From assembly GCA_022578965.1 (NCBI GenBank), contig MU400519.1, positions 186,001 to 250,000 of the forward strand: a stretch of 64,000 nucleotides of DNA, in the 5' to 3' direction. Below, piece by piece: positions 45,876-56,587 of this stretch; the first letter of the stretch is position 1; every line of letters starts with the position of its first letter. The stretch is from Xylaria sp. FL1777. Lineage: Eukaryota; Ascomycota; Sordariomycetes; Xylariales; Xylariaceae. A program made the position numbers and the translations under genes. Under the pieces are notes generated by a model. It was not told the DNA's origin and ran no database searches. It was given only the letters and a program-made list of their open reading frames with translations.

Positions 45876-48587
45876 GATCGGGTCCTTTGGGTCCTCGAAC
45901 TGCTTTCATTCGACCTCCCTCAAGAACTTTTGTGAAATTTCACAGAGAAGCAAACGGGTCGAGAATGCCAAATTATGATAACAAAGCTATCTCGGTTCCC
46001 TCGGCAGTCATTTGATCCTCCATGATGAGGCGGGGTAGGTGTCGCATGCGGAAAAATAAGTCCGCGGCAGCTGATCGGCTCAGCTCTAATGGAAGCTTAA
46101 GATGCAATTGTGAGTTTCAATCTATCCCATGATATCCACGATTACTAGAAGTGTGAACAGGTCGCAACGAAAGATCGTTCTACTTTAAAATAGATTAAAA
46201 ATGTAACAGCCTACACATACAGCCAAGTTACCTCTTTAGAATATTCATTTAACCTACTCAAGGTCCTAACGGTACATAGCACAGGTTCAATTATGCCGCC
46301 GCCCAAACTGCATTGAGCTTTAAATAAAGTAACATGGGACTTAATACGTGTCGGGTTCCAGTAGCCTTAGCAAAAATATTGCGGCCATATAGATTAATAA
46401 AGCCAAGAGAAACCGAAGTCGCGTAGCACGAGAACGCCCAGAGGCCGATCCAAACAACAACCACTTAGAAGGGACGGTTCTATTATATATCTCGGAGTAT
46501 TTCGAGAACTCTACCGTGATCTGCTAGCCAGAGAATACACATGAGTTCCTTCACAAGTTAACCGATTACTGCTACCTAAATAATGCCACCCGATAAGCCG
46601 TAGGCCTGGGCCAAGACGCTCTTATAAGGCATCCCACCTATCTAACAACCGAGATCGGCATAGTCCTGATGATACCTAGAGTAAAGAGGAATCTCATTTC
46701 ACACGGAAACAAATGTTCGGACTTGCCTAAATTTTCCGTAGATTAACAACAGGAATCTCTGTTTTTCACTTTCTCTATTAATAAAGAGCCTCTTTTACTC
46801 TATATCAGGACTGACTCAGAAGTTGCTCGGCCGTTACTACGGCGGGCCTTAAACAAGGACTCGTCGATTCAACATCATTACCACCAGCGAATTTATCTCT
46901 CTGTTAAGACGCTTCTCAAGCCCTCGAGGCGAGAACACACATTCCAACTCATTTGATAATTCAGCTCTCAATCAGACAAAAATGGAAATGGAATGAATCA
47001 GTCAAGAATAAATTTGCAAACAGGTATGGGAAGACTATACGCAAAGAAAAAAAGAATTTTGAAAAAAAAAGTAGAAAAAGAAGAAGAAAAGGCAACTCTA
47101 GAACAGCTTTCATGAGTCATCTCTCCCGTGATACACGGCGCCTGCCGCCGTCTCAATCCACTTTCTTGCATACCTCGACCTGCAAAGCATGCGGCTCATA
47201 AGGCTCGGCCCTTACTCTTAGCTATAATTATACCTCTTTCTAAGCTCTAGTCTACTCTTTCCGACTTTAGTTTTACTCTCGGGATGACGAAATACCTTAT
47301 CGCCTACGACCACTCGTTGATCTTAAGACAATGTGCCTCTTGAAACACGCCGCCTACTACAAAACCGCCATGGTGTTATACATGAGTCCCATACATTCGG
47401 CCAAATGGGGTGGATGTAAGGTTCCGGATGAGTTTGTCCCAAACAGTCGGCATGGACAGAATCATGAGCAGGGACTCAAGCACGAGGATAAGGACCAGCC
47501 TATGGTGTAGATTCTTGGAAACGGCTTGAGCGGAACACTCCACAACTGTAGGAATTCTTATAACACTGTAACTGAAATATATATAATTCTATTAAGAGGG
47601 GCTTCGGTGCTTTCATATTATTTCATTCCGCATTTCCTCATCTCTACCTATAGTTAATTGCTCAGCGACTGCTTGTCAGTGTTTCACATAACATATCTGT
47701 ATTTTGACTATTATTCTCAACGCTTGAATAACTCGTATATCATTTAGTGTACTATTCTACTCGCCTAGTCACGATAGATTCTCAATAGGACCCCTCAAAA
47801 AGTATTCATGAGGAAGAATGTCACGAAAAGCACAGTTTATACTCATGTCACCAACTATGGTCTCTCATCGCAACTTCAGTATTAGTTCACTGCGACGCTT
47901 ATCATGAAGTTTGACCTATAGGACGTAGATGTAACTATAGAGCAACTAAGCAAAAGTTATGCGTAGTATGTGATGCTAATTATCCGTAGGTAGCCACCGG
48001 TTTGTATGTTCAAATAGGCAGTCCAATCTATAGACAATAGATCAGCCAGATTGGAGTATTAATCTCAAGGATTAAATTAGTTCATAGATAGATCACTACT
48101 AGGTAAGATGCAGGGCGGCGCCTGATTCTTTTTAATAACATTAGCACCTGGCGAGAAGACCAAATATTACATTAGGCCAGAGGACTGAAACTCAGCTGCA
48201 GTCACGTAACGGTAATACAAGTCCCTCGTCCCCACAAATAATATATACAAGACATATACAAGAATAGTAGGCAATTGAAGATGTAGCTCTTTATTAGAAG
48301 TCCAACCCCAGTGAAGAGCCAAAGAACTGAGCGCTGTATCAATACCGAACGAACATGTCTGGCCTTTATTCACTGTAACAGGACTCTTGTCAAACTCCAC
48401 TCCATTCGCAAGACATCTCCCCATTGGTCTTTGATCGGGACAAAGACAAATAACGGCGAAAGAAATGGCGCAGAGCATAAGAGTCTCGATGACGTTCGTA
48501 GTCGCGTCAATGTTAATCCGCTCAAATCTGTAAGGGAAGCACAATTTTATTTTGTATGAGAAACTCGAATTCATCAATATTTCAAAC
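45876..48587. other. Long gene-poor tract
   Basis: About 2.7 kb with no supported gene. A Lys/Arg-rich frame at 46953-47201 follows an A-rich run and looks like low-complexity chance. A minus-strand frame at 48167-48589 has no domain. Confidence 0.5.
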
Positions 48588-49730
48588 ATGGGAGAAACTG
48601 ATTATAGTGATGATTCAGTCTATAATAGTAGACCGTATCATGCTCTTTACATCTCTGACGAGGAGGAAGATGATGACATATACGTCTGGAAAGACATGCC
48701 AGACTTCTCTGATTACGACAGCTTGGACGAGCCCCTAGCCGGGCATTTCCGGAAGTTTGGGACTGAGACGAAAGGAAAGCAGAAACAGGAGACCGACTTT
48801 CTCAAGAAGGCAAAAAGCTTGAAGCGGGCAGAGAGCACTGTGAAAACTGAGGAACTAGAGGAAATCGAGAGACCCAAGACAACTCCGGCAGCTGCCGTTA
48901 TAAAAAGAACTCAGAGGGTCGAGAGCCAAACCAAAACAATCGATATTCCCCTAAGCGATATCGACCTAGAGACGGGTAAATTGACCGAAAAGGCCTTTCG
49001 CGAACGAGAAGTTCAGTATGCTCTCTCCACAGCACGGCGAAGTCTGACGCACATGTCGCAATTCTTGCTCAAGCTCGAGGCTCGCGCAGGTAAAACGACA
49101 AAAGAGGGTATAAGACAAACCCTCGACGCAACTGTCCTCGATATGAACTACGACTTTAACACCTGCGGCAGCGACGGTGGTCCGCCCGACCCTGATCACA
49201 AGAGCGAGATCGAGGAGATCAAGCACCTATCAAACGAGCTCTATCATCGGCTTTACCTAATCGATAGACACTGGCGACGTATAGCCCGGGATGCACGAAA
49301 TTCTACAGAGAAATGTCCTGAGATAGGAATTCTGAACGAGCCAGACGTAAAAGAGTGGATAAAAGTCGAGCTGAAAACGAACCATTTAGCTGCGGAAGAG
49401 ACGTGCTTCTACACTGTTCGAGACCTTCAAGAAAATCGCAGTTTTTGGGACTGGGCAATTTATTTGCAGGAGCTGTGCGGCTTCGGGGAACATCCCAACG
49501 ACGAAATGAAACTAGTCGAGCTGGCGTGGCGGTTTCTCGATCGTAATTTACGCGGCCCACGGCCACTAAATCCGACGTCCATGGAGCAATTTGTTGGAGA
49601 CCTCCAGGATAGATGGGAGAGTGGTGAGTGGGATGAAATACTTAAGAACCCAAAGAAGCAGGAGTCGGAAGATGCGGCTGCGTGGAAACTGCTGAGGAGA
49701 TATTGGTCGTCGAGAACAGCGCCGAGCTAG
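48588..49730 (+). CDS. Hypothetical orphan protein, 380 aa, intronless
   Basis: The first ATG is at 48588; the frame runs upstream only from a TTG. The N-terminus is very acidic (SDEEEDDDIYVW), then a Lys/Glu-rich linker. A helical globular C-terminal half carries many Trp and Leu (ENRSFWDWAIYLQELCGFGEH; KLVELAWRFLDRNLRGPRPL). The codon use and composition look genuinely coding, unlike the AT-rich flanks. No signal peptide or membrane span. The C-terminal pattern reminds me of repetitive fungal hypothetical proteins, but I cannot name a family. Confidence 0.6.
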   Translation: MGETDYSDDSVYNSRPYHALYISDEEEDDDIYVWKDMPDFSDYDSLDEPLAGHFRKFGTETKGKQKQETDFLKKAKSLKRAESTVKTEELEEIERPKTTPAAAVIKRTQRVESQTKTIDIPLSDIDLETGKLTEKAFREREVQYALSTARRSLTHMSQFLLKLEARAGKTTKEGIRQTLDATVLDMNYDFNTCGSDGGPPDPDHKSEIEEIKHLSNELYHRLYLIDRHWRRIARDARNSTEKCPEIGILNEPDVKEWIKVELKTNHLAAEETCFYTVRDLQENRSFWDWAIYLQELCGFGEHPNDEMKLVELAWRFLDRNLRGPRPLNPTSMEQFVGDLQDRWESGEWDEILKNPKKQESEDAAAWKLLRRYWSSRTAPS

Positions 49731-50570
49731 AAGAAGTAAAGCTAGATGTGTGACTTTGTAACTCATCTCCGGATTCTAATGAAAATACCCATGTAAAACG
49801 AGATGGGCTTCGTTCTGTATATACCCCTGAGATGATGCTTAGCCCAATAACCTTATATTAGCACCTACTAGCACTTGACCCTAGCTGTTGCAGCTGTCTT
49901 GATTGTAAACGAAGCCTACTAAGTACCTAGGTAGTGAATGTCAGAGGCTGCAAAATTCCAACACAAGATACGAATAAATAAATGAAGGGTTCCAGTGGGT
50001 TCAAATGAGAAATAAAAGTAAATATAGGAAATTGCTCAGAAACAGCAAGAATCAGTCTACGTTCTAAAGATCACTTGATGCCATTGCGATTTCTACGCGC
50101 AGGGTGGCCGAAGTCAGTTTAGCTCTCCTAGAAAGATTTGATTCAATTCCAAAATTAGGAACTTCTTTCCGACGACTATTCTAAATTGAACTTCTCTTTA
50201 CCTCTAAAATAAAATAGGGCAAGCTCTTTCTTCACTGGTATGCTCAAAGGGGGTACCCAGACGTACGTCACACAGATCGTGTTGAGAAAAGTGAAGACCT
50301 TTGTTGGTAAGAAAACAAAAAAACGATGCAGTCAATTAATTATCGGTAGCAAACAAAGCCTACCTCTCATCTTTTCTATTTCTTTAAAAGCGACAAGGAT
50401 ATTATAAGCGTTACATAAAAATGGTGCGGAAGGGAAATAAATCTTCACCTATCCATTTTCCTCCATGTGCAATTTCGCTGATTTGGCTTCCTCCAAGCTC
50501 CTTTAAACCCGACCTCTTATATTTCGTTCAGAAAGCAGGCAATTGCTAATATTATTTTTTTTTTCTAATC
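49731..50570. other. Intergenic
   Basis: About 840 bases; a TACCTAGGTAG tag at about 49924-49934 and a T-run just before 50571. No gene. Confidence 0.5.
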
Positions 50571-51017
50571 ATGACCATGTCACAACACGTCTCTATCCCT
50601 TTAAAAACAACTACTCTTCTCGCTGGCCCCAAGGAGTTGAGTTACTCTACTATGAAACCTAAACCTAAATTACGTTTAATCATTCCACCTCACTCTAGTT
50701 GTACGCCAGCACAAATCACATCTGACGACGATCTCATAATTACCATAGATGAGACGAGCTATGAGAGCGGTATATCAGTAAGCTATACACCGTGCGTAGG
50801 AACAACTCATTGTGAGTATTGTCTTGAACAAGGACTTGATCACAACCTGCAAGCCTACCACCAGCGAAAGCGGAGGGCAGGGACCATTGAACCTCAGGAG
50901 GTTTGGGCCGCATTTGACCTTTATCTCTCTTTTTATAGTTTTGTTTTTGGCATAATCATGTTCGTGTTGTTGATTTTTCTGTTTAATAGCAGCATGAATA
51001 TAGATTCGGATCAATAG
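50571..51017 (+). CDS. Small putative tail-anchored membrane protein
   Basis: A 148-aa frame with no intron. The first 115 residues are polar with a Cys pair (TTHCEYCLEQG). Residues about 120-142 are a strong hydrophobic helix (YSFVFGIIMFVLLIFLF) followed by a short polar end, as in tail-anchored proteins. It begins 20 bases after a T-run and has a second ATG two codons in. No family recognised; the hydrophobic segment could be chance in AT-rich DNA. Confidence 0.4.
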   Translation: MTMSQHVSIPLKTTTLLAGPKELSYSTMKPKPKLRLIIPPHSSCTPAQITSDDDLIITIDETSYESGISVSYTPCVGTTHCEYCLEQGLDHNLQAYHQRKRRAGTIEPQEVWAAFDLYLSFYSFVFGIIMFVLLIFLFNSSMNIDSDQ

Positions 51018-51704
51018 AACGGTGAACCTCCACAGCCCTTAATCTTTTCGGCGCGTCTAGGATATTTAGGTAAATAAAAAATTTACTGAATAATTAATTA
51101 CTCTTCTAAATACATGAGATTAAGATATATTTCTTTGAGAGTAGTGTTCGATACCTATTTTGGATCTCGTACGGCTTCCTTCCTCACCGCTCACATCTCT
51201 TTTGTCTTTAACCTGACTCTATTGTCAGATGTGTTATTTCTGATGGACAAATCTCTTCATTCTACAAACCTCGACCAAAAGAGAAATGTTGCTCAAGCCC
51301 ATTAATTACATGCCTAACCAATGAATGAATCAATAATCGAGCGCGTAATTGTCCGAAGAATTTCGACGCTACAGGTAATGGCACTTGGTAATGACACTTG
51401 GTATGAAAGCCTCTGCTGACTCATCGTGGCGGTGCAGCTGGTCTGAGGGTTCTGCCACCTGGCCACTGTCTGTGCCCTGAGACACTCCTATCGATAAGAG
51501 TCTCAAGGAGACAACTCTCCTAGTGGAAAAGGGATCGTTGATTTAGCTCAATTCATATCTGTCAACTTCCGTGGCTCTCACCCTCGACCTTTTCTACTTC
51601 ATCACGACCCGCTCATGTTGGCAACATTTTCTGTTGTTGACTGACACAACTTTCTCCTCTTCCACATTCCTTTTTCTACTCGCGACGGTATCTCGGCTGT
51701 CATC
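51018..51704. other. Intergenic upstream of Sec61-alpha
   Basis: About 690 bases, partly AT-rich, with a pyrimidine-rich leader in the last 120 bases. No gene supported. Confidence 0.5.
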
Positions 51705-53668
51705 ATGAGTCAACGTAAGTTTGAGCCCATGTCGCAAAGCTTCCAAGCTAGCAGCCCCCATCGCCAGTCGCGAACCATCAGTCCAACAGAATTGTTTTGC
51801 TAACTCGTCCATCTCTCCGTCGCAGTTCGCTTCGTAGGTCTTCCACTCCAATCAACTCGCCCGCGCGTGGCCATTTCGCTACCCTATTCGTGCTTCCATC
51901 CGTGCTCCCAACATGCTCACAGCGTCTTCCACTAGATCGACCTGGTCAAGCCTTTTCAGGCGTTTCTGCCCGAGGTCCAGCAGCCCGAAGCGAAGGTATC
52001 GTTCAACCACAAGATTATGTGGACTGGCCTTACACTCTTGGTGTTCTTGGTGATGAGTCAGATGCCATTATACGGCATTGTCTCTTCTGACTCGTCCGAT
52101 CCGATCTACTGGTTGCGTGTGATGACTGCGTCAAACCGTGGCACGTTGATGGAGCTTGGAATCACCCCTATTATCTCGTCTGGAATGGTCTTTCAACTTC
52201 TTGCAGGCACCCACATCATCGACATCAACCTCGACCTGAAATCCGACCGCGAAGCCCTCCAAAGCGCCCAGAAGCTCTTTTCGATCATCCTTAGCATCGG
52301 CACGAGTTTCGTTTACGTCTTCTCTGGACTTTATGGTTCCCCCAATGAACTTGGCCTCGGTGTTGTGTTCATTTTGATCCTTCAGCTCGTTACGGCCGGT
52401 ATGATTGTGATTCTTCTAGACGAAGTTCTCCAAAAGGGGTACGGCCTTGGAAGTGGTATCAGCCTGTTCATAGCTACAAACATTTGCGAAGGTATTATCT
52501 GGAAAGCTCTGTCGCCCATGACCATCAACACTGGCAGGGGCCCTGAATACGAAGGCGCTGTCATCGCCTTGTTCCATTTGGTCCTTACGAGGCCAAACAA
52601 AACCCGAGCTCTCCAACATGCCTTCTTCCGACCCGGACTTCCAAACGTTGCTTCCCTGATAGCGACCTGTGTTGTCTTTGGAGTCGTTATGTACGTTAAG
52701 ATTGGAACCGTATGAGAGAGACGAGCTGACATATTATAAGGTATCTACAAGGTTTCCGCGTCGAGATACCCGTGAAGAGCACTAGGCAGAGAGGTGCCCG
52801 TGGCAGCTATCCCGTCCGTCTGTTCTACACAAGTAATATGCCGATTAGTATGTTCTTTTAGAGCTCGATAGCTAGTTCTGGACTAATACTGTTAGTGCTC
52901 CAATCCGCATTATCGAGCAACATCTTCATCATCAGCCAAATGCTTTACTCGCGCTTTTCGGAGAATCTCCTCGTCAGGCTGTTCGGCACCTGGGAAGCAC
53001 TCGACGGTTCATCGCAGCTTCAAGCAGTTAGCGGTCTAGTGTACTACATAAGCCCTCCCCTATCGATGCGACAGGTGCTACTTGACCCCATCCATGCCAT
53101 CCTGTATACCGCGTATAGTACGTCCACACGCCCTTTAATATTCGTCATTGGTAGCTGACACGCTGTAGTGCTCGCCGCTTGCGCCCTTTTCTCCAAAACC
53201 TGGATTGAGGTATCCGGCTCGGGCCCACGCGATGTTGCGAAGCAGCTTAAAGACCAGGGCCTCACGATGAGTGGCCATCGCGACACCTCAATGTACAAAG
53301 AGCTCAAGCGCATAATCCCAACCGCCGCGGCTTTTGGGGGCGCCACCATTGGTGCTTTGAGTATTATTAGCGACCTTTCTGGCGCCTTGGGCAGCGGGTA
53401 AATATGCCGACGTCCCCAATGTTCTAATCTACTTACACTAACTATCAATTAGGACTGGTACTTTATTGGCAGTGACGTAAGTAATTGGTATTGGGTAGAT
53501 GAGTGCAGCTCACTTATCACCGCCTTCATTTATTCCTACCCTTACCTGTAGTGAAATTCTATGGCATTCGCTAACATGAACTCGGGTTATAGCATCATAT
53601 ACGGTTACTTCGAGATGGCCGCCAAGGAGGGTGATATGGCCAGTATGAGAGGAATGATTATGGGCTGA
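51705..53668 (+). CDS. Sec61 alpha subunit of the ER protein translocon, divergent copy
   Basis: Eight exons: 51705-51714, 51826-51833 (8 nt), 51936-52690, 52741-52847, 52896-53117, 53169-53397, 53453-53476 and 53593-53668; 476 aa, the usual length. It forms the ten-helix channel passing nascent proteins across the ER membrane. Landmarks: [20 protein letters not shown]; the plug region [56 protein letters not shown]; the cytosolic loop [17 protein letters not shown]; and [16 protein letters not shown]. The 10-nt and 8-nt exons are needed to make the conserved MSxLRFxDLVKPF start. The body differs from what I recall of ascomycete Sec61 at many normally fixed sites (for example [20 protein letters not shown]). 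It may be a second copy; orthology to the essential gene is not settled. Confidence 0.87.
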
Positions 53669-54361
53669 AAATAAACTATACCTCGAACTGGTGGGATCTC
53701 TATGAGTGGCTTTTTTTGACTTTGTGGTCGACTTGGGCAGACTATGGGACATGAGTAGAGGGAACACTGTACAATTCAATTCACCGCTTGGCGGGCCATC
53801 ATGTCTACACAAAATGTTCTAATTAGAATGAAATATCATTTTAGCCAACTTTAGTCTCCAGCGTATTGTGGTGGGTGCTTGCCTACTAACCCATTTTTCT
53901 TGTTCTCTCGGATTTGATGGAGACGCGAAGCAGAGAAATTTCGACAAGTTGCCGGTAAAACTGAAATCCATATCGGACTCTGCTATAAAGGGCATGTGAC
54001 GTTATCGTGGTGTGTTCTGACAATGTTTTTGAGCCCACAGATCTCACTGTTAATTTGGTAGCTGTCGCGTTTGCAGTCATCTGTTTTAACAGGATTTCTC
54101 GAATAGACTTCAGAATGGCAATGTGCAAGTTCGGACAATGATGTAAATGACAACAAAACTGATCATATTCCGAAGGAATACTAATGTACTATTGGCTAGG
54201 ATATAAGCAGTTGAACGGGAAGGACATACGAGGAAAGGTAAAGATGTGTCATATGGCATGTACTTGACAATACACTTCGAAGTGACTGCGGTGTCGCATT
54301 GCATAGACAGTGTTCTCTATAAATTGCCGTAGCAACTAGCAACTTAGTACTACGAATCTAA
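53669..54361. other. Intergenic between convergent genes
   Basis: About 690 bases with 3' ends on both sides; no gene seen. Confidence 0.5.
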
Positions 54362-54952
54362 CTACCAACGTCTTGCAAAGGGAAGCCAAGTCCATCCGGG
54401 CGATGGCCGTAATTTCTCCAAGCTTCGATCCGTGGTCCACAGCACCCAGCCAGCGGTATAATCCATCAAGCTCTTTACTCGTCCCAGCACGGGCTTGATA
54501 ATTCTGCCCAGCAACTGATCAACGATCATATGCCCCCGAATCCCTAGCACTAACATCTTCGGTTGGCTAACGGCCCACGTGAGTGGGCTATGAACAACTC
54601 CCAGCCATCCGAGCCTGACCAAGCCATAGTTCACCAGCATGCGCACCTCGGGGTAGCTCAGAAACCAAAGCGGGAGGGCGACGGCGGGGACGAGGAAGCG
54701 CCAGTCGATGACGGAGCAGGCGACGAGGACGAACCAGATGGTCCACGCGAGCCGGACATACCAGTGCAGCGAGGTCTCGCCGTTGACGAGGAGGCCTTCG
54801 CGTAGGACCTCGGACATGAGGATGCCGAAGATGACCAGCCAGATCGACGTCGACCAGCGCAAGACCCTGAGGAGGAGTCGCCAGTCGCTCAGGATGAAGA
54901 ATGTTAGGACGGTGGTCCAGACGACCAAGGCGCTGATGAAGAAGATGAGCAT
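54362..54952 (-). CDS. Hypothetical multi-pass membrane protein, 196 aa
   Basis: An intronless frame with GC-rich third positions. Hydrophobic segments at about residues 2-20, 34-47, 66-84 and 86-100 suggest three or four membrane spans. The C-terminal third is amphipathic and basic, with several Trp and ends WTWLPFARRW. There is no known domain. The N-terminal helix could act as a signal anchor. The composition argues it is real, but the family is unknown. Confidence 0.55.
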   Translation of the reverse strand: MLIFFISALVVWTTVLTFFILSDWRLLLRVLRWSTSIWLVIFGILMSEVLREGLLVNGETSLHWYVRLAWTIWFVLVACSVIDWRFLVPAVALPLWFLSYPEVRMLVNYGLVRLGWLGVVHSPLTWAVSQPKMLVLGIRGHMIVDQLLGRIIKPVLGRVKSLMDYTAGWVLWTTDRSLEKLRPSPGWTWLPFARRW

Positions 54953-55422
54953 TCCTTCGTAGGGGTTTGCTACCTAAGGTGTACACCCATTGTCTTTTGG
55001 GGTCTAGTTGGCTATCTTGGTCGCTGCTGAGCTCGAACCCAATCTGGACTCAAATGCGTACTATATGTATTGAGCAATAAGTTGATCTTGTGAGACTAGT
55101 TGCTATCAAGTCATGATGAATATAACATTTCTATACAATAACTTCACCCGGATGATCCTTTTCCTCATTGCAAATTGATTGAAGCTCTCAGTACCAGCCG
55201 GAAACGGGGGCAACTCTTTGTATGGTAGGTAATTTCTTATACCTAGTTGTAATAGGTACAGTGGCAGTCAAAAACTTGGGCGATTGTATACCACCTCAGT
55301 GTTTGGGGTAATTGGAAGAGAAATTGCAGTAAATTTTCTTCCTTAGGACTCTAGTCTAAATGCCATGAAGTAAATAAACATGATTGTATACACACACGAG
55401 CAAATTCTACACAGGTGCATAA
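54953..55422. other. Intergenic
   Basis: About 470 AT-rich bases; nothing recognisable. Confidence 0.45.
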
Positions 55423-55626
55423 TTACCTTCTAGTAGGCTTACAAATGTAGTGAAAGAACAGATCAAAAGCTGCACAAGACGCTACAAAATTGACCGTGTC
55501 ACTAACCACATACATTGTGGCACATTTTATCAATGGGTCTTCGGTCAACCCAACGGTTATAGGACTCAACGCAAGGAAGGATAGGAGAAAGATCGTGGGG
55601 AATAAAGCAAAGCTCTCTGTTGTCAT
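55423..55626 (-). CDS. Possible small membrane protein, 67 aa
   Basis: An ATG-initiated frame with two hydrophobic stretches (residues 5-26 and 40-60), three Cys and a basic end (YICKPTRR). The first stretch could be a signal peptide. Short, unsupported by homology and in an AT-rich setting, so tentative. Confidence 0.25.
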   Translation of the reverse strand: MTTESFALFPTIFLLSFLALSPITVGLTEDPLIKCATMYVVSDTVNFVASCAAFDLFFHYICKPTRR

Positions 55627-55739
55627 GGAGTGGTGATTGTTTTTCGGGTTGGTTTAAGAAAAAGATGAGCCTGACAACGCAACCTATCTTACATGTAGAG
55701 TTGTAATAATTGATTTCCTAATTGGCACACTCTCATTTC

Positions 55740-56290
55740 GATAACATACCTAGGGTAGGTGACATCTTATCAACTTGTGCCCCCCTATTGGGTCGGATAT
55801 GTCCCCCTTTTTCGAGTACCTATGCGTTGTTATGTAGGTAGGAATACCTAGTCCTCAGACCTATCTAGTATCCCGGTACGTAGTGTACCTACATATAGGT
55901 AGGGAGATGTCTTTAGTAGGTAATTCTACCTAATACCTAGGCTTTGTTAGAATAGATAATGCTAATCGCCTTTTGCACTCTTCAGAACTAAAGGTTACTT
56001 AGAATGTCTATCTGTATTGTTTATGTGTAAGAGGCTTCGGTACTTACCTAATTCGTACCTGTTCCAAGGTTTAGCCAAGTACCTACCTGGGTTAGGGGTA
56101 CCTAGTGTAATGTGTGTAATGTGAAGCCAGCCAGCCCTAGGTTGGCACGCTAGTACCCACTTAGGTAGCGTCTCAGACCCTCCTGCCGTGGGCCGTTACC
56201 CGGCAGCAGTTTACTAGGTATTGTGGGTGTGCTATGATAGCCTATAGGTCTATAGGTATGTACCTAGGTATGTACCACCTGGGCATTGAC
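55740..56290. repeat. Cluster of TACCTA/TAGGTA palindromic tags
   Basis: Dense copies of TACCTA, its complement TAGGTA and fused palindromes (TACCTAGGTA at about 56262-56271, ATACCTAGG at 55933) fill this intergenic stretch. Similar tags occur near 9780, 15400, 17630, 23905, 28430, 28520, 49925 and 62890, always outside coding exons. Confidence 0.7.
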
Positions 56291-56587
56291 CTGTCTATAT
56301 CGTGGTATGTATCCACGAACTGTCTATACAGAAGTTCCGTTTTGCGCTACAATTTGAACACCAGCCCATATGCATTGATACATCCAGTTCTTCCAGCAGT
56401 GCCCGCCCTGCGACTACGATCAGGCATTCTTCCGCCTTGTGTTACTGATGTCGACGACGATGACAACGAAGACGACGATTGTCATCCGAGAATCGACCAC
56501 CAGACTATGACGAGCTAAGCAGAACTGTGGCTGAACACAAGCTTAACCTTCAAATCCAAGCGCGACGCGTCCCCGTCAGCCGTCAGG

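Noticed and set aside
46953..47201. 82-aa Lys/Arg-rich open frame
   Set aside because: Produced by an A-rich, low-complexity stretch; no supporting feature.
48167..48589. 140-aa minus-strand open frame with hydrophobic stretches
   Set aside because: No domain, overlaps the 5' region of the orphan at 48588, and hydrophobic runs are expected by chance in AT-rich DNA.
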